Below are positions 23,901-34,845 of a DNA stretch of 64,000 nucleotides, piece after piece. Within the stretch, counting starts at the first letter, position 1. Every line of letters starts with the position of its first letter. The position numbers were made by a program, and so were the translations under genes. Location: the NCBI RefSeq assembly GCF_029873635.1, contig NC_080419.1, positions 70,041,823 to 70,105,822 of the forward strand. The letters are read 5' to 3'. The notes below the pieces were generated by a model, which was not told where the DNA came from, made no database searches, and saw only the letters and a list, made by a program, of their open reading frames with translations. Source of the stretch: Malania oleifera. Taxonomy: Eukaryota; Streptophyta; Magnoliopsida; Santalales; Ximeniaceae.

Positions 23901-24928
23901 AGTATTTACATATTAACATGTCATGATAACAAAAAAATCCCAGTTAAACTGGGGACCTAGGAGCCAGGCTGTACAAACTCTTTTGTCTATTACAGTAGGA
24001 GAAAAGAACTAGGCACTTGCCCTATAAACCAGAGTTTGTTTATTATTGACCACTTGCAACGATGTTGTTCTAATTACTTGTAGAAGACACCAGTTTCAGT
24101 GGTTCCTACCCCAATCATAGGTAAGAAATGACTTGTTCAAGACATATGAAACCACAATCGTCAGGAATTAGCTAGGTGAAGAGTTAAACTAACCCCAATT
24201 ATTTATAGAAAACAAAATCAGTAAATCAGCAACATAATGTAAAAGCACATGCCATTAGACAAATTGATGACCTTAAGGAAATTTAGAAGAATTTAGTGTC
24301 AACTACTATTACTAAGGAAAATTGAACAATAGCCTGTCTACATGCAGATTGCAGAATGGTCACTAAAATGTAGAACTGCAAAGTAATATTAAATAGCTGA
24401 GGACCATACCTGGCTTGGAATCTGTCTACCATAGAAAACCGATGAGGATGGGAATTGAGCATGGAATGATGGCAGCGAATGTACATAAAGCGAATAAAGT
24501 TTTTCATGGCCCTTTAGAAACCTCTCCCAAAGAGGCGCAAGTGGCAGTGGCCCCTTAGTCAAGAACATGAATGCAATCTTCGGGACTCTGCTGAAAGGAT
24601 ACTTCTTTTTTCGTGGCACAAAAGATGCCCTCCAGAAGAGCTCTTGGTCAGTCATCTTATGAAGTAGATTGGATGGAGGCCTGATCCACCACTGTAAACT
24701 GTTCGGCTCTTCGAAACATGGCCGTAAGCTGGGCTGTGCCATGGTTACAACAGTGCGTACTCCAAAATGCGGAATCATGTATATACTAATGATTGAAAAG
24801 GAAATACACAGTACCACAAACAGCACAAACAGCTGAATAATTCTCAGAGGGAAAACCCTAGATTGGTTTGTTCTGCCTGTAACTGTAGACTCCTTAACTT
24901 CCTCCAATGGCATAGTCCTCGACTGCAT
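17990..24928 (-). CDS. Core-2/I-branching (DUF266) glycosyltransferase-like protein, two exons, 385 aa
   Basis: Exon 1 is 24928-24410 (173 codons, ATG at 24928) and exon 2 is 18628-17990 (212 codons plus TGA). The intron opens GTATGG after CCAAGCCAG and closes TATGCAG, in phase 0, joining RQIPSQ to VAEWGRM exactly as the family requires. Residues about 29-52 form one hydrophobic segment (IIQLFVLFVVLCISFSIISI), suggesting a type II Golgi membrane protein. The Branch domain starts at PKIAFMFLTKGPLPL (116-130). It shows CDAERRLLANAL, LLSESCIP (204-211), RKGSQWFEI (258-266), DEHYFPTM and TWVDWSRGGAHP (317-328). The length is normal and the frame intact, so it is probably functional. Family members are presumed glycan-modifying enzymes; the substrate is unknown. 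Confidence 0.93.
19703..20558. mobile_element. Non-autonomous hAT element with 8-bp target duplication
   Basis: The 8-bp sequence CTCACCAT lies immediately left (19695-19702) and right (20559-20566). The ends CATGGGCGGAGCTATG and, as complement, CATTGGCAGAGTCAAG form degenerate terminal inverted repeats resembling the C-A-x-TGGCGGAG ends of plant hAT elements. At 856 bp it has no transposase gene, so it would depend on an enzyme from elsewhere. It lies in the host gene intron. Confidence 0.8.
20865..21980 (+). pseudogene. RTE-type LINE reverse transcriptase relic
   Basis: Fragments in shifting frames match the C-terminal half of plant RTE-like LINE proteins: KLRLETKVS then a gap, NLEKAYVEVL (21002-21031), YRTAITPLHES then SWATKKQHNQK (about 21605-21680), and YLSKDIALEHMEWHKS (about 21912-21960). 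The central RT part with the catalytic residues is mostly deleted. It is antisense to the host gene and lies in its intron. Boundaries are approximate; no target duplication was found. Confidence 0.65.
23629..23772. repeat. 72-bp tandem duplication
   Basis: Two adjacent copies of a 72-bp unit containing TTTTGTTTCTAAAC and CATTAACATTTCCCAAAGAT differ at a few positions. They make an apparent 24-residue repeat in an open frame, which is not a gene. Confidence 0.85.
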
Positions 24929-25355
24929 CTTGATTTAAATAGGAAAAAATAAGATATATCGAAATCACCTCCCAGGTACTATGTTTTCACCAGTATCAAA
25001 TCCAATAACAACCCTACCGCACTGGAAAACTTTGGGATCTGAGTATATGGATAAATTGTTCACCCAGAGTCCTAATTGTATTTTAGAACGCAAATGGCGA
25101 ACTGGGTTGGGTTTTTAACATATGAGTGAGCGAAGACAATACTTCAAGGGATCAGGAGCGATCCCCTCTCCCTAATGTTGAAAAGCAGAGTGCCAAACAG
25201 CTACGTTGACCAATAGAATTGATATAGATTGAGGCGTTAGCATGTGGGAGGCTTGAAAAATCTTCAACAATACAACCCAAGATCGGGCGATTTTGGATCA
25301 ATCGAAGAGAGATAGAGAAAAGCTTGTCAAGCGAAAGGCCGAGTGTGTTCCCATC

Positions 25356-25394
<39 letters not shown>

Positions 25395-25548
25395 GCAATC
25401 GATCCTTCACTTTAATACTTGAATCGCGCCAGAATGAGTAAATTAAACTTCCATTAGTCAAAAGACAAAAAGGAGTTAGGCGAAGGAGAAAAAAGAAATC
25501 CGGAAAGAGGGCAGAGCGATGGTGTCCCTGTGTAACTGGGAAGACAAT

Positions 25549-25590
<42 letters not shown>

Positions 25591-25850
25591 ACGGTTTAAG
25601 GAGAATTGTGGCTGTTGCTAAGGAGAATTGTGGTTGTCGCTAAGAATATTTTGATTCTTTTGACATCAGGCAGGCATCACCCAGGGAGAGACCCATATAA
25701 AATATTAATTATAGTAATTATTATAATAATAATAATAATAATAACAACGCACGCAAAGAGAAAGAGGGTACCTCCGTCTTCGTGCTCCTACTGCTTCGGT
25801 GATGCGGCAGAGTAGCAGTGGTCAGGGATGGGGGCGTTTCTTTTTATACA
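24929..25850 (-). promoter_or_regulatory. Promoter and 5' UTR of the glycosyltransferase-like gene
   Basis: On the minus strand a TATA box TGTATAAAAA lies at 25850-25841, about 910 bp upstream of the ATG. Between them are two CT tracts, (GA)n on the plus strand at about 25359-25387 and 25547-25587, common in plant leaders. The long leader may contain an intron; I could not fix one. The TATA box and both flanks are conserved in the duplicate at 31526-32572. The start of transcription is inferred, not seen. Confidence 0.5.
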
Positions 25851-26346
25851 CATTATAAAAGCTTTGCCCCTGCTTCCCCATCAACGAGCTTAATTATAAA
25901 TTTACAAGTGTAGATTGATGCTATAATTTGGTATGGGAGAACATCATAAATAATTTTTATATATATAAAAATGAAGTAGAAGTCATAAAAATTTATTTAA
26001 TTTGTTATTTAAATAATATTTTCTAAATTATCGAGAATTATTGTTAAAGTTGGAAAAATATATATTATTTTAAAATTTAAAAATACAAACTAATTATGGA
26101 TTCTAATCAAACAAAATCATGCGATTTTTCTAAAATTTTTAAAAATATTAATATTCATATATGTGTATATATTGAAAATAAAGACAATCCTCCCTGTCCT
26201 TTCAAGAATTTTCTCAAGACTTAATACTAAACCTTTCCATAAGGGATCAGAATGTGAACCATCCGGTCAAAGCTCAGGTTTGTGATTTTATGACTATTTA
26301 AATTTTAACAATAAGGAAATATGTACATATTAATTTGAATTTTTAA
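25204..26346 (-). repeat. Duplicated promoter segment, copy 1 (at the host gene)
   Basis: This 1.14-kb block recurs in the same orientation at 31526-32572. It starts within the leader of the host gene (ATAGATTGAGG, AGCATGTGGGAGG, TTCAACAATACAACCCAAGA) and runs through the TATA box to AATTTGAATTTTTAAT. This copy is attached to the intact gene. Confidence 0.85.
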
Positions 26347-26845
26347 TTACACCAGTGGGAAAGAGATCTTGTGTTTTTTTCCCCAATTTCTTTGGGGATA
26401 TAAACTAACAGAATATTGACTACAACCTTGATAATAGTTAGCATAGGCTATATCAATCGATGCTCAAACTAGGGAAAATGTACAATGGCTTAAGGCATTG
26501 GGCCATGACTTTGGCTAATTTGTGTAGGATAATTATGATGGATTCTATTTTATAAGTTCAAGTTTGCACTTCATCTAATCTGACCATCCTTGAGTGGTGT
26601 GCCTCGCCACTTCCACTACATTGCCATCTAAGGATGAGGCGCAACTCCAAACATAGCTTAGGGTGTGAATACCATGTTGATGCCCATGGGTGCAAAGTCC
26701 CGAAACGCACTTGGATTGATCCTACATCATCCAAGTTGTCCTTAAATTTCTTTGCTTCATCTTGTTAGTTCAATTCTCCCCTTCGCCCCCCTCCCCCAAA
26801 CAATTTGGTCTTATCAGCTTGAGTCATGGTTGTTGTTGGAATTGA
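26347..26845. other. Upstream sequence with fragment B1 of an old repeat
   Basis: 26478-26607 (GTACAATGGCTTAAGGCATT onward) recurs at 30138-30265. No gene is seen. The right edge is the solo LTR. Confidence 0.5.
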
Positions 26846-27616
26846 TGTATTCCCAAGAGATGGGATGAATTGAGTATTTTAAAAAATTTCTCCTTAGGTC
26901 AAATTAAACTAGCAGTAGTAAAACACAATCTAGGATTTGTCTAAACAAATACCAATTACTCAACACGAATTTAACTAAATGAATAATCAGAGCAAGTATA
27001 ATAAGCTCAATTTATCTATCATTCACAATAATAAAACATTAACATTCAAGTGCAAAAAATTAAATTGCAGATCAAGCACAATAAATGTTATCAGGGTTTG
27101 GTCAATACTGTCTACGTCCCCACTTGAAGCCGCAACTCAAAAATTCCACTAGCTGCTCACTTCACGGGTGGAGCAACACCGTTTACAATACCTTACAGGA
27201 TGGTGCACCTAGTTTTCCTAATCGGATCTGAACCAGTCTCGTGCTCTCCTAATCGGGTTTGAGTAAGTCCGAGACTATTCACAGGGCTAGTCCTAGTCTC
27301 TCTCTTCCGACAACCTGTCGGGAATACAATAGATATTCAAATGAAATAATTTTCGTACAACTAGAATGTTTCTCAAAAACATATGTGTACAACAATAAAG
27401 CTCGATCAAAATACACTCACGTATGATATGAAAATAAGTTCAATGTGAGTACGTGATAACTTCTCAAAATATTTTAAAATCTTTGAATACTAATGTATAT
27501 GATAAAGCACTTCAAAGATTTAGACCCTAAAAATAATTTTCTCCCAAAAACAATTTTTCAAATAAAGTGCAGGAGAACCTAGGATTTTTGCTTTCAAATG
27601 ATTTTTCTCAAAATCA

Positions 27617-27647
<31 letters not shown>

Positions 27648-29009
27648 CTTTAATATAAAAGAAATATGAAATATGTGCTTTTCGAAGATTAAAAAAAACT
27701 TCAAATGAAATCTCCAAAATATATTTAATAATAAAGTGGAGTATATCTAGGGTTCAAGCTCAAAAAGAATTTTGCAATAAATCAATATGAGCTTTGAAAT
27801 CTTACAATAGGATATGCAAAATTCACAAGTATAGAAAGTTTACTCCCAAAGATATTTATCAAGTGAAAATATGTGGGAGAACCTAAACTTTACTCTCAAG
27901 AAATGATTTTGAAAGAAAGGAGAAAATGAGAGTAATAGATTTTTAGTATGAAAAATGAATGCCCAAAAAAAATGTTCTCTTGAAAGATTTTCGAAAATAA
28001 TAAGGGTTGGAGAACAAGAATAAATAAATTTCAAAAATAATTTGGGAGGATTTTTCTCTCTAATCTTACATTTAAAAATGAGTAATGGAGGGGTATATAT
28101 AGACTCAGGATGCTTTTTGACCGTTAGAGACATATTAGGGATTTTTAGAAATGTTTAATTAAAAATTTAGCCTAATTACCATGATTAATTTGGCAACCGA
28201 GAGTTTTGATTGCCCGATCCTTAGGGTCGGTCGCCTGAACAGACACAAAGAAAAAAAGGTGAATTTTTGAGTTCGAGTGCCCGAGGGTGAGCTCGGTTGG
28301 CTAGGCAAAGGCAATTTTCCAATCGTTCATGACTTTGGGCGCCTGGTCCATGGTTTGGGTTGCCGAACTCCTCAATTCGGTCGCTTGGACCTATTTTGAA
28401 CTACAAGTTTAGTTGCCCGAGGACAGCAAGAAAAGTTACTTTATGAGTTCAATTGATCGTGGACAATCAGATCATTTTTTGTTTGGTCGCTCGGGCCAAG
28501 TCAACATGTTGACTCTCTACCCATTCGGTTGCCCGAACCTATTTTGAACTAAAAGTTTGGTCGCTTGAAGCCCTTTCAAAGCTCAAGTTAGGTCCTGATT
28601 TTGTTTCAAAACCACCCCTTGCTCACATATGTACAACTTTTAAGATATAGGGAATTTTTCATGAAGTGCTTGGGGACCTATGGTTAGTCTACAACTTAGG
28701 CTTCTTAATTAAGCCTAAAAACTTGGCGTCGGTCGACCGAAATTTTTTCTATGGTCTTTTGATTTCCCTACGGTCCATCTACGACCATCACTAAGCTTTC
28801 ATTCACATCATGCACGTCATACATTATTACAGACCAAAATATAAAACTAAATGCTATTACAACATAGAACAAATATCTTCTTCTTCTTCTTTTACTCCTC
28901 TGATTTGTCATGGAATACGTCGGATGATATGGTCTTTATGTTCCTCCTGGCTTCCATTTCTTCTTTATGTGTCCACTAAAATATTAAGTCTGCTCAAGCA
29001 CTGAATACA
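26846..29009 (-). mobile_element. Solo LTR of a copia-type element
   Basis: The ends form a short inverted pair TGTATTC and GAATACA. Read on the minus strand it ends ATCCCATCTCTTGGGAATACA, as copia LTRs of this window do. Neither a primer site nor a purine tract adjoins it, hence solo. The five bases on each side (ATTGA, TAAAT) do not match, so the flanks have been rearranged or the ends are slightly off. 28180-28760 is packed with the motif GGTTGCCCGAACC and variants. A (TA)n run lies at about 27617-27643. No gene is present. Confidence 0.55.
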
Positions 29010-29015
29010 TAAATA

Positions 29016-29240
29016 AGTAACTTGTATTTCCTTTTCCTAACAATTCCTATTCAGAAATTACTAATTTAACCACATTCATAATCATTTTAGGAAAGTGAAC
29101 CTTACTTACCTTGATGAGCCCCTTGCTCTTTTTTGGGGACTTTGTATCAGAGCCTTCTAGATGGAGTTCTCCAGTACCTCACCATTCCAAAAGTTGTGCC
29201 ATGTATTGTCTATAATCTCCCTTAATTATGGTATTATATG
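29016..29240 (+). repeat. Fragment A1 of an old retroelement (LTR end and primer site)
   Basis: This block recurs at 30714-30965. Both contain TTTTTTGGGGACTTTGTATC then AGAGCC, which looks like an LTR end followed by a primer site for initiator methionine tRNA. The element body is not recognisable. Confidence 0.5.
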
Positions 29241-30137
29241 ACTTTTAGCCAACTTTAATTATGGTTTCTTTGCCTACTTTCTTTGTTTTAATTTGTGGAT
29301 AGATAAGACTCATTAAGCTGTAAACTATAATTTTTATTTTTCATTTTAAATTTTTAAAATTATTAAATAAGTAGGCTAATTTTTTATTTTTACAAACATC
29401 ATTGAAAAAAACAAATAGCAATCAACATTTTTTTTAGATTATTCGCTTGTGAAAATAGTTTTATATTTCTAATTTTGTTAATAATTTAAAAAATTCACCT
29501 TATTTTTCAAAACTTCAAATTTATATGGAAAAGTTGGAAAACATATTTTCATTATTTTTCTATATTTCTATCTCTTACTTTGTATATGGAAGTATGAACT
29601 TTGAGATCTTGAACTTTAATTTGTACCAATTATGTAGAGTTTCTTCTAAATCGACATAAATCCAAATTCAAACCCAAATATCCATTATTCCACACATTAC
29701 CTTATATAAAATTTAAAAAATTAGAAAACAAGTCTCCCTTTTTGAGATTATTTTGAAATCTAAAAATAAAATAAAAATGAAAAATTGTTTCGCATGTTTA
29801 AACAAATTTTTTTTTTATTATTTTCTATCTTTTCAATATGATTCTTAAAAATTGTAAAAATAAGTTAAACTTTTTATTTTTTTAAAATAAAATAAAAATA
29901 AAAAATAAAAAATAATTTTCATAACTAAACCAATCTTAAATATTTCTTTCATGCCTAATCTTTTATATGATGGAGGGCATTTAAGCATTGAGTGGGTGAC
30001 CAGACCCTTTTACTATAACCAACTCAAAGGAAGTTTTTAGGATTTAGGATTTAGGACATCCTCTCATTCAAAATGTAGAGCGGAGTTTGTCAACGTACAA
30101 ATTAAGTGGAGAATTGTTAAAAAAAATTTGGGACTTT
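29241..30137. other. AT-rich sequence, nothing recognised
   Basis: Long A and T runs dominate. I see no coding frame, terminus or RNA gene. Confidence 0.5.
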
Positions 30138-30265
30138 GTACAATGGCTTAAGGCGTCGGGCCATGACTTTGGATAGTTTGTTGAGGATAATTATGATTGA
30201 TTCTATTTTATAAATTCAAGTTTGCACTTCATCTAATCTGACCATCCTCGGGTGGTGTGCCTCTT
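30138..30265 (+). repeat. Fragment B2, second copy of the 26478 block
   Basis: About 130 bp closely matching 26478-26607 (GGGCCATGACTTTGG, ACTTCATCTAATCTGACCATC). Confidence 0.75.
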
Positions 30266-30592
30266 CCCCTCTCTTGTCTAACCTTTTTCTCTAAAGTCTT
30301 CGTTACTGTGTTTTTTTCTTTTAGCTATGGTTTTGATATTTTTCTTTCCACTAGTTGAGTGTGGCCTAACTTCTCAAATATTGTTCTCTAAGGTTGGCCC
30401 TTAGGCTAGTGATGGTGTCATTTTAAGTCTCTTAACACTTGAAGGAAAAGTGTCTTAGGATCCCTCAATTGAGCTTTAATTTTTATAGTCCTCCCTTGAT
30501 CAAATATGTATTGTGTCATTTTTTGCCTATGTTTGTTTATGCCTGGGGGCTGAGGACTCCCTCATTAGCCTTATTTGATCAATTTTTTCTAG

Positions 30593-30594
<2 letters not shown>

Positions 30595-30646
<52 letters not shown>

Positions 30647-30650
30647 GTTA
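30595..30650. repeat. (TTA)n microsatellite
   Basis: About 17 copies of TTA; an open frame across it (poly-tyrosine) is an artefact. Confidence 0.9.
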
Positions 30651-30713
30651 TGCTAGTAGGTTCTACTTTGTTATTTGTTTCTCTCCTCTTTGAAGCCCAC
30701 ATGCTTCTAAGAA

Positions 30714-30965
30714 TCTTGTATTTCTTTTTCCTAGCGATTCCTACGCAGGTATTACTAATTTAGCCACATTCATGGCCATTTTAAGAAAATGAACCTTACA
30801 CCTTAATGAGCCCCTTGCTCTTTTTTGGGGACTTTGTATCAGAGCCTTCTACATGGAGTTATTGAATGCCTCACCATTTGAAGCCGCGTGTTTCCAAAAT
30901 TGTGCCATGTATAGTAGTTATTGTCTATAATCTCCTTTAATTGTGGTGTAATATGACCTTTAGTC
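30714..30965 (+). repeat. Fragment A2, second copy of the 29016 block
   Basis: It matches A1 including the GTATCAGAGCC primer-like site near 30836. B2 and A2 keep the order of B1 and A1, so two copies of one old retroelement family are likely. Confidence 0.65.
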
Positions 30966-31525
30966 AACCTCATTTCTTTATTTCTTAATAGATGGTTGAA
31001 GATTTCATCTACTATGGTGATATTGACTGTGTAGGGTTTCCCTATATTTGAGGGAGATATCCTTGCCTTCCAATCTTTGCACCTATTTGACAATTTTGGT
31101 CAAACCAAAAAAGAGAGTTCATAACCTTAATCAAGTTTGAACTCTACCATTGTTGATGTTTGTTCAACTTGAACATGCACACCGAAAGCACGCAATCAAT
31201 CACGAAACAATCAACAACCACTAATACAATCACTCGATGATGAAATATACCCAAGAAGCAATCAAACAATAATAAAAAGAAGCAAAAACACAACTAGAAT
31301 GCACAAGATCTATATGGTTCAGCATTAGCCTACATCCACAAGAGCAACACTGGGGTATCCACTACGATCAATGTCAAAGCTCACCCCAATAGGGTTACAT
31401 AATGATGTTTATATAACATCTAGTGCGTACAGAAGTGTTCTAGTATAAATAAACTACATCTGCAGCAATCCCCTAGAGAAATATCCTCCAAATAAGCCTA
31501 ATCTACAAGCCCCCGATTTGAAATA
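30966..31525. other. Unassigned, possibly copia LTR debris
   Basis: 31290-31400 (ATATGGTTCAGCATTAGCC, ACACTGGGGTATCCACTACG) resembles the 5' transcript region of copia LTRs read backwards. No boundary or coding frame supports more. Confidence 0.3.
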
Positions 31526-31939
31526 CATTGACTAATAGAACTGATAAAGATTGAGGTTTTAGCATGTGGGGGGTGTGAAAAATCTTCAACAATACAACCC
31601 AAGATCGGGCAATTTTGGAAGAGAAAGGCCAAGTGTGTTACCATTAGAGAAAGAGATAGGAGAGAAGCAGTCGATCTTTTCACCTTAATACTCAAATCGC
31701 AGCATAATGAGTAAATTAAACTTCCATTAGTCAAAAGAAAAAAAGGAGTTAGCCAAAGGAGAAAAAAGAAATCCGAAAAGAGGGCAGAGTGATGCTGTCC
31801 CTGTGTAACTAGGAAGGCAATCAAGAGAGAGAGAGAGAGAGAGAGAGATGCAAGGTTTAAGGAGAATTGTGGTTCTTGTTAAGAATGTTTTGATTCTTTT
31901 TACATCAAGCAGGCAACATGCAAGGAGTGACCCAAATAA

Positions 31940-31977
<38 letters not shown>

Positions 31978-32572
31978 CAACGCTCGCAAAGAGGGGTATC
32001 TCTGTCTTCATTCTCCTACTTCTTTAGTGATGCAGCAGACTTGCAGTGGTCAGGGATGGGGGCGTTTCTTTTTATACGTTATAAGAGCTTTGACCTTTTT
32101 GAAAATTTTCTAAGTTCCCATCAACGATCGCTTAATTATAAATTTATAAGTGTAGATTGATAATTTGGTAAGGGAGAACATCATAAATAATTTTTATTTA
32201 TAAAAAATCGAAGTCATAAAAATTTATTTAATTGGTTATTTAAAAAATATTTTCTAAATTATCTAGAATTATTGTTAGAGTTGAAAATTTTAAAAAATTA
32301 TTTTAAAATTAAAAAAATATAAACTAATTATGGATTCTAATCAAACAAAATCATGTAATTTTTCTAAATTTTTTTAAATTATTAATATACATATGTATAT
32401 ATTTAAACAATACTCCCCCCTCCTTTCAAGAATTTTCTCAAGACTTAAACGCTAAACCTTCCCCTAAGGGATCGGAATGTGGACTATCCGGTGAAAGTTC
32501 AAGTTTGTGATTTTATGGCTATTTAAATTTTAACAATAAGGAAATATGTACATATTAATTTGAATTTTTAAT
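31526..32572 (-). repeat. Duplicated promoter segment, copy 2 (no gene attached)
   Basis: It repeats 25204-26346 in direct orientation with many substitutions, a shorter GA tract (31823-31848) and a longer (ATA)n run (31937-31974). The TATA box (CGTATAAAAA, 32078-32069) and GC-rich initiator neighbourhood are kept. Downstream of it there is no Core-2/I-branching coding sequence, so if transcribed it would make a non-coding or chimeric RNA. Confidence 0.85.
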
Positions 32573-33037
32573 AAATTTAAATAAATTGGGACTCATATTT
32601 TGATAAAATATTTCCTTTTTTTTTTGAAATATTTTTGAACTAAAAATTAAGGTTTTTGATTTTTGAAATTATTTAAAATTAAAAAATTTAAAACATCATT
32701 AAATGATAGAAGAAATATGTACTTTTTAATTTAAAATTTTTAAGAAATAAAAATAGAAATTGGGATTTGGATTTGGCTTTTGAAATTCAGAATTTAGCAT
32801 GTTAATTCAAATTTTCAAATTTTGATTATATTTTAATTTTATAAAAATTATTTAATTTTTTTCCCTGAAATGGAAAACAAATTGTTATTCAATAATTATT
32901 TAAGTAATAATCTTTTTATGTGGAGATGTGTTTGTTTTTATAGGATTACTAATAGCTTTACCCATATGGTCTGGGACATTGGGGAAAACCCTCCTCCTTA
33001 GGAGTGAGCAAGAAAAATCAAAAAATCAAACTAAACT
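32573..33037. other. AT-rich flank of the next element
   Basis: Nothing coding is seen. The last bases AAAATCAAACTAAACT continue, across the inserted element, into AAAAAGTCGGTTAACC at 44941, so this is the pre-insertion locus. Confidence 0.5.
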
Positions 33038-33460
33038 TGTTGCTGCCAAAAATGTTGATCTGACCTTCGACAAGCTTTCCGATCTCGATCACTTGAAAAG
33101 GACAAAAACAAATGCGGCTTGGAGGACTCGGGGTGTACTATGGGGGATCTCTCTTATACCTAAGTAAGGGATTGCTTTGGAGAGGTTGTAAGCAACAGTG
33201 AAATTGGGTTAGAATGAGATACCTTAAACTCTCCATAGTACCCCTTTTATACTAGTCAGGTTTGACCCTGGTAGATTTGTCATTTATAGCACTTGCCATA
33301 GATCACTTTGATCATTATAACGTGGGCGTGGATCACTCCAGTTAATATATGGGCAATGTCAATGGCTTTGGTCGAGCGACTGACTTTGTAGGTGATTTCC
33401 CCCATTAATGCTAGGTAAATGCCTTCTCTTTAGGGCAGGTGATATATTTGGGGTATATCA
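33038..33460 (-). repeat. 3' LTR of the gag-only element
   Basis: It pairs with 44508-44935. On its right (upstream in element sense) is the purine tract AAGGGGGGCCAAT read on the minus strand. It has diverged by many substitutions from its partner, so the insertion is old. Confidence 0.9.
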
Positions 33461-33989
33461 ATTGGCCCCCCTTAGTTTCGAAGTTTTGAACCATGTTCCC
33501 AAAGTTCAAAAGTTGTTTTTGTTGAGCTTTTGTGGAGCCTAATTGTGTTTGATCTGGGTGATGAACTGTTCCAAAGTGCGTGGTTTCTCAATGGGAGATT
33601 TCTTACTCAGGCTTAGAGCGAAGGCTTGGACTAGAAATTTTTTTTTAACACCCTCTTCTGCTACTTCTTTATCTACAGCTTGTCGAGTCGAATTTGGGGT
33701 GTGCTCGACTTACCTGAGCCAATCTTGTGGCGCTCCTAGCTTTGCTGAGCCAAACTCAAGGGGAAGTTGGCTAGTTCGAGCCGAGGTGGAGGAGTACATG
33801 GCTTTTTCGAGTAGGATTTGGGTGTGGCTTGTCGAGCCGAATGTACTAACATAGTGGCTCATATGAGCCGATGCTTCTATGTGTGAGCATGCTAAGCTGG
33901 ATTTCTTGGCTCACCCAAGCAAATTTGCCAAGCACATCTTCCTCGAGCATTTTGTGTTGAACAGGTCTCCATACGGCATTTGTGCCGAC
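33461..33989 (-). other. 3' internal region of the gag-only element
   Basis: No gene is supported. The purine tract adjoins the LTR. Short GTCGAGCCGA-type words anticipate the array on the right. Confidence 0.5.
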
Positions 33990-34845
33990 CAGCTCATCGT
34001 GGGGTATTCATGCTGAGTAGCTCTTCGTGGGGCATTTGTGCCGAGCTACTCTTCATAGGGCATTCTTGCTATGCTGCTGAGTTGCTCTTCGTGAGCATCC
34101 TTACCAAGCTGTCGAGCTGCTCCTTATGGGAATTATGCTGACTTGTCGAGTTGCTCCTCATAGGCATTCTTGCCAAGCTACCGAGATGATCTTCATGGGC
34201 ATTCTTGTCGAGCTGCTCCTTATGGGAATTCTGCCGAGCTGCCGAGCTACTCCTCATGGGCATTTTTTCCGAGCTGCCGAGCTGCTTCTCATGGTGATTC
34301 TTACTGAGCTACCAAGCTGCTCCTCATTTGGAATTCTTGCCAAACTGCCAAGCTACTCTTCGTGGGCATTCTTGCTGAGCTGCTCTTCGTGGACATTCTT
34401 GTCGAACTGCTCTTCATGGGCATTCTTGCCGAACTGCTCTACATTGACATTCTTGCCAAGGTGCTTTATATAGGCCTTCTTGCCGAGCTGCTCTACATGG
34501 GCATTATTGCCGAGCTGCTCTTTATGTGCATTCTTGCCGAGCTGCTCTACATGGGCATTCTTGTCGAGCTGCTCTTCATAGGCATTCTTGCCGAACTGCT
34601 TTACATGGACATTCTTACTAAGCGGCTCTACATGGGCATTCTTGCCGAGTTTCCAAGCCACTCTTCGTGGGCATTTTTGTCGAGTTGTCCCTCGTGAGGA
34701 ATTCTTCTGAGCTCTCGAGCTGCTCTTCTGGGCGTTTTTTTGCCGAACCACTGAGTTGCCGAGCTACTCTTCTAGTGGCATTTTTTTTCAAGTTGTCCCT
34801 CATAGGAAATTATTCCGAGCTGTCGAGTTGCTCTTCTGGTGGCAT
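33990..34845. repeat. 27-bp tandem array (interrupted at 34845, remnant continues at 42787)
   Basis: A 27-bp unit of the form CATTCTTGCCGAGCTGCTCT plus seven bases is repeated about thirty times, most regularly from 34330 to 34660. Because 27 is a multiple of three, both strands stay open: the plus strand reads MGILAELLY repeats and the minus strand LGKNAHVEQ repeats. A younger LTR element inserted in it with duplication of GGCAT. Confidence 0.85.

Larger units (their letters stand above)
18629..24409 (-). other. 5.8-kb intron of the glycosyltransferase-like gene
   Basis: Both borders are canonical GT-AG on the minus strand. The intron contains a hAT element (19703-20558), a decayed LINE (20865-21980) and a 72-bp tandem duplication (23629-23772). 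The rest is AT-rich sequence in which I see no exon: the two flanking exons together already give a full-length protein. Confidence 0.85.

Noticed and set aside
26846-29009. Complete LTR element
   Set aside because: No primer site, purine tract or internal region; only one LTR is present, and its flanking 5-mers differ.
33990-34845. CRISPR-like or protein repeat array
   Set aside because: Units are contiguous 27-bp repeats without spacers in a plant retroelement; a tandem array, not a CRISPR.
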